This document shows positions 44,371 through 51,484 of a stretch of 64,000 nucleotides of DNA, one piece after another. Below the pieces are notes generated by a model. The model saw only the letters and a list, made by a program, of their open reading frames with translations. It did not search any database and had not been told where the DNA came from. The DNA comes from Psychroserpens damuponensis (GTDB taxonomy: Bacteria > Bacteroidota > Bacteroidia > Flavobacteriales > Flavobacteriaceae), in assembly GCF_000826655.1 (NCBI RefSeq), contig NZ_JXJO01000017.1, forward strand, positions 124,001 through 188,000, in the 5' to 3' direction. The number at the start of each line of letters is the position of its first letter. Positions within the stretch are counted from its first letter, which is position 1. The position numbers and the translations under genes are program-made.

Positions 44371-44391
44371 GAAATATTAGATTAACTTTTG

Positions 44392-44847
44392 TTATGCTCT
44401 CAATTTCATGCGTAGTAAAGGATAATCCTTACCTTGATCATCCTTTTCTGTTCTTTCATACGTTTCAAACCCTAATGCTTTATAAAAACCTACTGCTGAT
44501 GTATTTTGTTCGTTAACATCAACTTTGTTTGCATTAAGAAAAGACATAGCAAAACGCATAAGCCTTTTGCCATATCCTAGACCAAAGTGTTTGGGTGAGA
44601 TGAATAGCATTTCTACTTTTGCATCTATAACACCAATGAAGCCTAATAGTTTATTTCCATCCATTAAGCAAAAAACACCAAATACACTAAAATCAATTGT
44701 TTTAACAATGCTCTTGATTGCTTTAAAATCTGAAGGTTTTAAAAACTTATGCGTAGCCAAAACAGAGGCTTCCCAAACAGCAAGTAATTGTTCTCTATAC
44801 TTTTCTTGATATGGTTCAATTTGAATTTTTGAATTTATAGTTTTCAT
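44392..44847 (-). CDS. GNAT N-acetyltransferase
   Basis: 151 residues of the GNAT fold: FISPKHFGLGYGKRLM is the acetyl-CoA loop, and DVNEQNTSAVGFYKALGFETYERT is the typical C-terminal strand-helix. A small-molecule or protein acetyltransferase of unknown substrate, in line with the other minus-strand genes. Confidence 0.82.
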   Translation of the reverse strand: MKTINSKIQIEPYQEKYREQLLAVWEASVLATHKFLKPSDFKAIKSIVKTIDFSVFGVFCLMDGNKLLGFIGVIDAKVEMLFISPKHFGLGYGKRLMRFAMSFLNANKVDVNEQNTSAVGFYKALGFETYERTEKDDQGKDYPLLRMKLRA

Positions 44848-44858
44848 TCCTTATCCTT

Positions 44859-45920
44859 TTATTTGTTAATCTTTGTATTAATAGAGTTAACCTGTTCTTC
44901 GATATGTTGATTGAAAACAGGATATGTATTAGGCTCGTTTTCAAGTTTAGCATAATTATTATATGCAAGAAAAAAATTTGTAGGACTGAGTCGTAAATAT
45001 TTCAATAAAAAATCTTCACCTTCGTGCTTTTTTATTAGCTCACACATACGAAATCCAACAAAGTAAAATGGGCTGCTCCACATACCTGAAAATCCTATCG
45101 TATATAAATCATCAAAGTTTGCATTACCATCATATTCTAGATTATAAAATACACTTTGAAATAATTGGAAATTATATTTTATTCTGTTAAGATTTTTATT
45201 GTACTTACTTTGGTACCAAATCGTATAGCTTTTAGGCTCATCAATTAGCAAAGGGTTAGCTAAATATGAAGCACTTCCTTCTCTAAATAATTTATCAAGT
45301 AGATTAAATAAATTTTTGTCTGATTTACCAATGCTTTCTTTAAAAGAACTAGGCCTTTTGTACAACTTAGTCTGTACGATATGAAAGATTTCATGTAACA
45401 TTATCTGTTTCATCGCCTCTATATCATCACTAAAAAAACCAAGGTCTATAGAAAAAGTAGCACCATTAGAAAATCCATCTGATGTACCACCAAGAAGTAA
45501 ATAAGCATTAATTGACAAAGTTTCATTTGGAAGTATAAATTTTGAGAGTTTCTCATTTAAGTAATTATTCAAATCGTCTTCTTGCTTAACAATATATTCA
45601 TATAAATGCTCTGTGTTGTTGATTTTCTCAACTAATTGAGTGAATCTGAAACTATTTTTGTCATCTGATGATTTTTCCGCTATCACATTTTTTAACTCAA
45701 TAATATAATTTTTATAATTAGCATTTTTATCAAACTTTACAGCCTGTTCAATAAGTTTTTTGGTGCCATCGAGTTTTAATAAACTATCTACACTAATCCC
45801 TTTCTTTTCCTTTAATAATTCATATGTATGTATAGCATTGCTTTTATCAATGTTAATCTTAATTTGAGAAAAAGTTAAACTAGTACTGAATACAAATAGA
45901 GCAACAAATATTTTTTTCAT
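44859..45920 (-). CDS. Exported putative zinc metallopeptidase (HExxH)
   Basis: 353 residues with signal peptide (ending LTFSQ). A gluzincin-like motif HEIFHIVQ (about 185) with a downstream Glu in REGSASYLA (about 232), typical of membrane-side peptidases of the DUF2268/DUF5700 kind. Long helical N-terminal half. Its 5' end is overlapped by the S41 peptidase gene's stop (4 bases), so both act in one operon. Protein substrate unknown. Confidence 0.65.
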   Translation of the reverse strand: MKKIFVALFVFSTSLTFSQIKINIDKSNAIHTYELLKEKKGISVDSLLKLDGTKKLIEQAVKFDKNANYKNYIIELKNVIAEKSSDDKNSFRFTQLVEKINNTEHLYEYIVKQEDDLNNYLNEKLSKFILPNETLSINAYLLLGGTSDGFSNGATFSIDLGFFSDDIEAMKQIMLHEIFHIVQTKLYKRPSSFKESIGKSDKNLFNLLDKLFREGSASYLANPLLIDEPKSYTIWYQSKYNKNLNRIKYNFQLFQSVFYNLEYDGNANFDDLYTIGFSGMWSSPFYFVGFRMCELIKKHEGEDFLLKYLRLSPTNFFLAYNNYAKLENEPNTYPVFNQHIEEQVNSINTKINK

Positions 45921-46963
45921 CTTATCATTTTTTTTATTAATTCTTTAATTGATTCTTTATTGTCATTTACTAAACTATCTGGTAATATACCTGTATCGTC
46001 AATACCGTTTTCAGGTAATCTGGTACTACGAGAAATTGGCATAGCCATTACTCTTTTCTCCGATGGCATCCATACTATTCTTGGGTTAGAATAATCTAAA
46101 GTTCCAGAAGTAGCTTTACCAAAAAAGGTTACTTTACTGCTTTGTCTTGCTCTTAATAAAAACTCTTCGGCACTACTTGCTGTTTTTGAATTAAAGAGAA
46201 TACCTACCTTGTTTGGTAATGCAAATACTTTATCAAACGATTCTTGATATACAATAGAATCATTCATATTTACAAAGTCCTTTTCTGTATTCTTCATTTT
46301 TGTAATTAACGACTTGTATGTTTGTTTATCGTTTTCTGAAATACTTTTATCATTCACAAGGTTTTCATAATACTTTAAGTTATCATCAGACACTCTTATT
46401 TCTACCGAATAAGACTTAAAAGGTTTTGTATAGAGGTATGGTAAAAGTCCTCTAAATGTAGCATCAATGCCACCACCATTATTTCTTATATCTATAAGTA
46501 GCGTACTTCTAGATGTTATTTCATTATGATTTGATTTTAACAAACTATCCAAACGCTTTTTATAAACCCTCTCAAAAGAAGGAATCGTGATTATGGTTGC
46601 ATCTGGAAGTAATTCTAAAGACATTGTTTGAGATGTTGTCTCTTCATTATCAGATTCCGCTTGTTTTTTCATTTCTTCGGCAACTACATAATATTGAAGA
46701 TGATCGTCTTTAAAAAAAGCTACATATTCTTTTAATTTTGACTCTAAAAGTAGCGTATCTGTTGACGTTTTAACCAAAGTATCAATATGGCTCACTAATT
46801 TGTTATACTCCAACTGGTTTTTCGAGACTTTATCATTAAAACCAGCATAGTTGCTCTCAAGTTGTTTTTTTAAGTAATTAAAATCTGTAGCAAACTCATT
46901 TTCTTGCCCTAGGGCACTAAAACTGCAATACAGACATATAATACTTAATACTATCGTTTTCAT
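45917..46963 (-). CDS. S41-family (C-terminal processing type) peptidase
   Basis: 348 residues, signal peptide ending FSALGQ. The S41 core is STLLIDIRNNGGG (about 155), NSKTASSAEEFLLRAR with the nucleophile Ser (about 268), and the Lys/Thr-containing FFGKATSGTLDY. No PDZ domain, so it belongs to the tail-specific-protease relatives common in Bacteroidetes periplasm. It directly follows triplet B (18 bases) and probably shares its transcript. Confidence 0.82.
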   Translation of the reverse strand: MKTIVLSIICLYCSFSALGQENEFATDFNYLKKQLESNYAGFNDKVSKNQLEYNKLVSHIDTLVKTSTDTLLLESKLKEYVAFFKDDHLQYYVVAEEMKKQAESDNEETTSQTMSLELLPDATIITIPSFERVYKKRLDSLLKSNHNEITSRSTLLIDIRNNGGGIDATFRGLLPYLYTKPFKSYSVEIRVSDDNLKYYENLVNDKSISENDKQTYKSLITKMKNTEKDFVNMNDSIVYQESFDKVFALPNKVGILFNSKTASSAEEFLLRARQSSKVTFFGKATSGTLDYSNPRIVWMPSEKRVMAMPISRSTRLPENGIDDTGILPDSLVNDNKESIKELIKKMIR

Positions 46964-46981
46964 TTTAAATTAATTTTATTT

Positions 46982-48274
46982 TTACTCTTGTATGATTGTA
47001 CGAATTCTATTGCTTCCAGCATCTGTTGTATAAAGCTTATAATCAGGTCCTATTGTAATTCCATATGGACTAATAAAACTCGCCTCACTGCCAGCCCCGT
47101 CTTCTACTCCTTGCGTAACATTACCAGCTATTGTAGATACAAGCCCATTATTACTTATCTTTCGAATAACATAATTATTACTATCTACAATATAAATATT
47201 GTCATTTGCATCTATGGTTATATCAATAGGTCTTTTGAATTTTGCCGAAGCTAAAGGCCCATTTTGATACCCTACAGAGCTTCCAGTAAAAGTACTAACC
47301 ATACCTGTTGAAGAAATCTTTCTTATTCGATTGTTAAAAAAGTCAGCGACCAAAATATTATTCTCTTTGTCAATGACTAATCCGTAAGGGGTAGAAAACT
47401 TAGCTGTTGCTCCTGCACCATCTTGGAATCCAAGTATGCTTCCTGCTAAAGTGGTGACTTCTCTAGTTGGCGTGATCTTACGTATAGTGTGGTTTCCTGT
47501 ATCAGATACATACAAATTATTTTCAGAATCTATTGTGATGCCTCTGGGGAAATTAAATTTAGCATTAACTCCGGTAGCGTCTACGTTACCCTCGGTACTT
47601 CCTGCAAAGGTGCTTACCTCTCCATTTGGTGTTATCTTTCTAATTTTATGATTGAAAGTGTCTGCTATAAAAAGGTTGTCTTGTGAATCTATGGTAATAA
47701 GGTTAGGGAAGTTAAACATAGCATTAGTTCCAGTAGCATCTGCAAACCCTTGTGTACTGCCAGCAAAAGTACTTACAATACCATCTGGTGTTATTTTACG
47801 GATGCTGTGGTTACCAGTATCCGCTACAAAAAGGTTTCCTTGAGAATCGAACACCACACCGTTAGGGTAATTAAATAGTGCATTATCTAAATTGCCTTCT
47901 GAATTGCCAACTGTACTTCCAGCAAATGTGTCTACCCATGTTTCTGTAATGGTATAGGTAAATTCCGGCCCTATTAACTCTGTATTATTTGCTATTATCT
48001 TTACAGCACCAGTATAGGCTCTTGCGGGTACTTTGGCTATTATTTCTGTATTAGTAACAGACTGCACCACGGCTTCTTTATCATTAAAAAACACTTGCAC
48101 CACACTTGGGTCTGTACCAAAATTAGTACCACTAATAGTTACTACAGTTGTTTTTGGCCCACTGGTTGGGCTTATTGATACTAGTGTAGCGTCTGGGATA
48201 TTATCATCTTTGCTACAGCTTATTATTAACAAGGCTGTTAATAATATGGTTATTGATTTTATTTTTGTTTTCAT
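46982..48274 (-). CDS. IPT/TIG-NHL beta-propeller lipoprotein (triplet B, third gene)
   Basis: 430 residues: lipobox LIISC (Cys 20), IPT/TIG domain (about 33-110; GPKTTVVTISGTNFGTD) and about six NHL blades, the most regular of all six paralogues (NLFVADTGNHSIRKITPDG, NLFIADTFNHKIRKITPNG, NLYVSDTGNHTIRKITP). Ends RIRTIIQE. It follows the second gene of triplet B by 28 bases and leads into the S41 peptidase gene. Confidence 0.83.
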   Translation of the reverse strand: MKTKIKSITILLTALLIISCSKDDNIPDATLVSISPTSGPKTTVVTISGTNFGTDPSVVQVFFNDKEAVVQSVTNTEIIAKVPARAYTGAVKIIANNTELIGPEFTYTITETWVDTFAGSTVGNSEGNLDNALFNYPNGVVFDSQGNLFVADTGNHSIRKITPDGIVSTFAGSTQGFADATGTNAMFNFPNLITIDSQDNLFIADTFNHKIRKITPNGEVSTFAGSTEGNVDATGVNAKFNFPRGITIDSENNLYVSDTGNHTIRKITPTREVTTLAGSILGFQDGAGATAKFSTPYGLVIDKENNILVADFFNNRIRKISSTGMVSTFTGSSVGYQNGPLASAKFKRPIDITIDANDNIYIVDSNNYVIRKISNNGLVSTIAGNVTQGVEDGAGSEASFISPYGITIGPDYKLYTTDAGSNRIRTIIQE

Positions 48275-48302
48275 TTTTAATTTATTTTAAATTCGTTTGG
48301 GT

Positions 48303-49613
48303 TTACTCTTGTGTTATCGTACGAATTCTGTGATTATAAGTATCTGCAATGTACAATGTGTTGTCCTCATCAATAGTTAACCCAAAAGGTCTATTAAAAC
48401 TTGTATCTGTGCCTATACCATCATTATCTCCTTGTCCTAGGTTACCCGCTATAGTACTTATTTGCTGATTGTTAATATTTATTTTTCGAATAGTATGATT
48501 GTAGCTTGAAATATAAATATCATTGTTAATATCAATACTAATACCAATAGGCTTATTAAGTAAGGCTTCTGTTAAAGAACCATCTTTATGACCCGCAGTT
48601 GTACCACCAACCAAAGTACTTACCTTTCCAGATAGTGAAATTCTTCTAATTTTGTTATTATTGAAATCAGCTACCACAAGATTATTATCTTTATCGATAG
48701 CTAAACTAGACGGGAAATTGAACTTAGCCTCAGTTCCTATATTTGCATCAGCAAATCCCTGAGCACTACCAGCTAAAGTAGTTACCTCTCCGCTTGATGT
48801 TATTTTACGAATGTTATGATTATCGACATCTGACACGTATAAAGTATTATTGGAATCTATCGTAATACCATAGGGTAATGAAAATTTAGCATCTGTACCT
48901 ACTCCATCATCATTACCCTCTGTACTTCCAGCAAAAGTGGTTACTTCTCCATTTGGGGTTATCTTTCTGATTTTATGATTAGCACGGTCTGTAACATATA
49001 AATTATCTTGAGTATCTATGGCAATAAAATATGGGTAATTAAACTTCGCTGCAGTTCCTGTGTCATCTGCAAACCCTTGAGTACCTCCAGCAAAAGTACT
49101 TACTACTCCATTTGGTGTTATTTTGCGTATGCTATGATTCACGTTATCCACAACATATAAATTACCTTCAGAATCAAATGCTAAACCAGTTGGGTAATTA
49201 AAGTTTGCACTTTCAAGCGTCCCATCAATATTTCCTACATCACTACCAGCAAAAGTGTTTACTAACACTGTTAAGATATAGGTAAACTCAGGCCCTATTA
49301 ATTCGATGTCATTCACCATTACTTTTACAACACCTGTGTAAGCACTTACTGGAACTATAGCTTCAATAACGGTGTTTGTTAGAGATTGTACTACTGCTTC
49401 TTTCTCATTAAAAAAGACTTTTACTGTATTTAGGTCTGTACCAAAATTAGTTCCTGTAATTGTTACGATTGTTGTTTTTGGACCACTGTTGGGTGCTATT
49501 GCTGATAAAGTAGGCACATAAGTATCATTATCTGAATTATCATTCTTACTACAGCTATTTACTATAAAATATAACATAGCTATTAGTCCTATTTTATAAA
49601 TTGATTTTATCAT
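48303..49613 (-). CDS. IPT/TIG-NHL beta-propeller lipoprotein (triplet B, second gene)
   Basis: 436 residues: lipobox IVNSC (Cys 21), IPT/TIG domain (GPKTTIVTITGTNFGTD), and NHL blades with the same order as the third gene, including NNKIRRISLSGKVSTL in the fifth. It differs from its neighbours by a diverged C-terminal blade (IYISSYNHTIRKININNQQ). A 40-residue membrane-protein gene lies in its 189-base upstream gap. Confidence 0.83.
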   Translation of the reverse strand: MIKSIYKIGLIAMLYFIVNSCSKNDNSDNDTYVPTLSAIAPNSGPKTTIVTITGTNFGTDLNTVKVFFNEKEAVVQSLTNTVIEAIVPVSAYTGVVKVMVNDIELIGPEFTYILTVLVNTFAGSDVGNIDGTLESANFNYPTGLAFDSEGNLYVVDNVNHSIRKITPNGVVSTFAGGTQGFADDTGTAAKFNYPYFIAIDTQDNLYVTDRANHKIRKITPNGEVTTFAGSTEGNDDGVGTDAKFSLPYGITIDSNNTLYVSDVDNHNIRKITSSGEVTTLAGSAQGFADANIGTEAKFNFPSSLAIDKDNNLVVADFNNNKIRRISLSGKVSTLVGGTTAGHKDGSLTEALLNKPIGISIDINNDIYISSYNHTIRKININNQQISTIAGNLGQGDNDGIGTDTSFNRPFGLTIDEDNTLYIADTYNHRIRTITQE

Positions 49614-49650
49614 TATATTCTTTTTAGTTTTATATTTTTTTGTTTTTCTG

Positions 49651-49773
49651 TTAAAATCTATTGTATATGCTGGTCGCTAATTCGAATATAACCACCGCTG
49701 CTATACTTATTATGATTGCTGCTATGAGGTATCCTATTTTGGTTACTACTGATTCAATTTTTGGGGCTTTCAT
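49651..49773 (-). CDS. 40-residue single-helix membrane protein
   Basis: ATG at 49773 opens a 40-residue frame starting MKAPKIESVVTKIGYLI, with one long hydrophobic helix (about 15-35) and a basic end (NRF). It sits between two NHL lipoprotein genes on the same strand, 28 bases after the first. Like the 51-residue protein at 51136 it may be a small partner of the lipoproteins. Coding status is inferred from clean start, hydrophobic pattern and position. Confidence 0.5.
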   Translation of the reverse strand: MKAPKIESVVTKIGYLIAAIIISIAAVVIFELATSIYNRF

Positions 49774-49801
49774 TATTCTATTTTTTAAGTTGATTTAGGT
49801 T

Positions 49802-51100
49802 TTACTCTTGTGTGATTCTACGAATTCTGTGGTTAAAGCTATCTGATACATACATTTTGTATTTACCTTTTTTTGTAATTCCAAATGGACGATTAAAACT
49901 TGCCTGCATATCTATGCCATCAGAATTACCTAATGTACTTCCTGCAAATGTGCTTACTTGTCCATAATTATCTACTTTTCTGATAACATGATTATCAGTG
50001 TCTGTAATATATAGGTTGCCATCTTCATCGACTTCAATAGCAATAGGATCGTTAAACAAAGCTGTTCCTAATGGCCCATTTTCATATCCTGCTTGGGTAC
50101 TACCAGTAATAGTAGTAACACTGCCTATGGCAGAGATTTTTCTAATACCATTATTCCCTCTGTCTGCAACCAAAATGTTATTATTTTTATCGATTGCTAA
50201 ACCATGTGGGTACTGGAATTTTGCTTCTGTTCCAACAACAGCATCTGCGAAACCTTGTTCACTTCCAGCCAAAGTAGTAACTTCTCCTGTGGGCGTAATT
50301 TTGCGAATATTATGATTATAAGTGTCTGATACGTATAGATTACCATCTGCATCTATTGTAATTCCCATTGGATGGAAGAATTTAGCTTCAGTTCCTATAC
50401 CATCTTCATTTCCTTGAGTACTGCCTGCAAAAGTGCTTACCTCTCCATCTGGTGTTATTTTTCGTATTTTGTGATTATATAAATCTGTGACGTATAAATT
50501 GTCTTGGGCATCTATGGCTATAAAACCAGGCGAATCAAACTTGGCACTTGTCCCAATACCATCTGCAAATCCTTGTGTGCTACCTGCAAAAGTTGTTGTT
50601 ACACCACTTGCAGTTACTTTACGTATGCTATGATTAGAGTTATCTACTACATATAAATGACCTTGAGAATCAAAAACAATTCCTCTAGGGTTATTAAATT
50701 GAACATTTACTCCTTGTCCATCTGCATTACCTAAATCGCTTCCAACCATAGTATCTACAATTGCTCTTGTTATGGTATAGCTAAATTCTGGCCCTAATAA
50801 TTCGGTATTATTAACCATTACTTTTACAACACCTGTATAGGCTCTAGATGGCACTATAGCCTCAATAGCCGTATTAGTAACCGATTGTACTTCTGCTTCT
50901 ATTTCGTTAAAATATACTTGTATGGCACTTGCATCTGCACCAAAATTATCGCCATTTATAGTTACCAAAGTCCCCTTTGGTCCGTTGTTTGGTGTTATGG
51001 TTGTTAGTGTTGGTGCTGCAACGTTATCTCCATCATCATTTTTGCTACAGCTACTTATTGCTAAAACAACAGATAGCATTATTAATGTTAATTTTTTCAT
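49802..51100 (-). CDS. IPT/TIG-NHL beta-propeller lipoprotein (triplet B, first gene)
   Basis: 432 residues: lipobox AISSC (Cys 18), IPT/TIG domain (about 30-108; GPKGTLVTINGDNFGAD), NHL propeller with six blades (NLYVTDLYNHKIRKITPDG, NLYVSDTYNHNIRKITPTG and others), ending RIRRITQE. It stands 35 bases after the 51-residue membrane protein, so that small gene probably opens the triplet B operon under site 4 of the TGAATCA element. Confidence 0.83.
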   Translation of the reverse strand: MKKLTLIMLSVVLAISSCSKNDDGDNVAAPTLTTITPNNGPKGTLVTINGDNFGADASAIQVYFNEIEAEVQSVTNTAIEAIVPSRAYTGVVKVMVNNTELLGPEFSYTITRAIVDTMVGSDLGNADGQGVNVQFNNPRGIVFDSQGHLYVVDNSNHSIRKVTASGVTTTFAGSTQGFADGIGTSAKFDSPGFIAIDAQDNLYVTDLYNHKIRKITPDGEVSTFAGSTQGNEDGIGTEAKFFHPMGITIDADGNLYVSDTYNHNIRKITPTGEVTTLAGSEQGFADAVVGTEAKFQYPHGLAIDKNNNILVADRGNNGIRKISAIGSVTTITGSTQAGYENGPLGTALFNDPIAIEVDEDGNLYITDTDNHVIRKVDNYGQVSTFAGSTLGNSDGIDMQASFNRPFGITKKGKYKMYVSDSFNHRIRRITQE

Positions 51101-51135
51101 TTTTGTTTGTTTTTAAATTTTGGGGTTATTGTTAA

Positions 51136-51291
51136 TTATTCTAATAGACTTTTTACTAATCTGCCAATGAGGTAAATTAATGGGAACACACTAGCATAAA
51201 ATATTGAGACTAGTAATATTGCTAGATTGCTTTTTGGTTCTTCAAAAGCACTTTTTAAATTTTCAAAAATTGAATGCACGACTTTTTTCAT
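51136..51291 (-). CDS. 51-residue membrane protein heading triplet B
   Basis: The ATG at 51291 opens a 51-residue frame (MKKVVHSIFENLKSAFEEPK...): an amphipathic charged N-terminal helix, one hydrophobic helix (about 23-44) and a basic tail (GRLVKSLLE). It is the first frame downstream of site 4 and precedes the NHL genes. No family is recognised. Position and clean structure argue for a real gene. Confidence 0.55.
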   Translation of the reverse strand: MKKVVHSIFENLKSAFEEPKSNLAILLVSIFYASVFPLIYLIGRLVKSLLE

Positions 51292-51339
51292 TTTTGTTTG
51301 TGTTTTAGGTTACTAAAAGTCTTATGCAAATAACTAAAA

Positions 51340-51375
51340 AGACCAGCCCAATCTATTTCAAGATTGAACTGGTCT
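51340..51375 (-). terminator. Hairpin between the hybrid kinase gene and triplet B
   Basis: AGACCAG (51340-51346) and CTGGTCT (51369-51375) pair, extended by AATCT/AGATT inside (two mismatches). On the minus strand it runs into TTTTTAG. It can end the kinase transcript. The site 4 element lies on the kinase side of it and the likely -7 box just beyond. Confidence 0.65.
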
Positions 51376-51425
51376 CTTATAAATATGAACCATTAAAAGA
51401 GGTCTAGATTTTAGACTTTCAAATT

Positions 51426-51453
51426 TGATTCAATGATTTGCAAATTTGATTCA
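51426..51453 (-). promoter_or_regulatory. 21-bp TGAATCA element, site 4
   Basis: On the minus strand TGAATCAAATTTG (from 51453) and TGAATCAAATTTG (from 51432) are identical over 13 bases and exactly 21 bp apart, the cleanest copy of the five. A -7-like box GTTATTTG lies at 51334-51327, 92 bp from the proximal copy. It would drive the small membrane protein and triplet B. Confidence 0.65.
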
Positions 51454-51484
51454 AAATGTAGCTTTTAAGTTTAGTAACACACTA

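Noticed and set aside
31916-51100. Regularly spaced repeats that could suggest a CRISPR array
   Set aside because: The spacing comes from ~55-residue NHL blades in coding frame; repeats are diverged and there are no cas genes.
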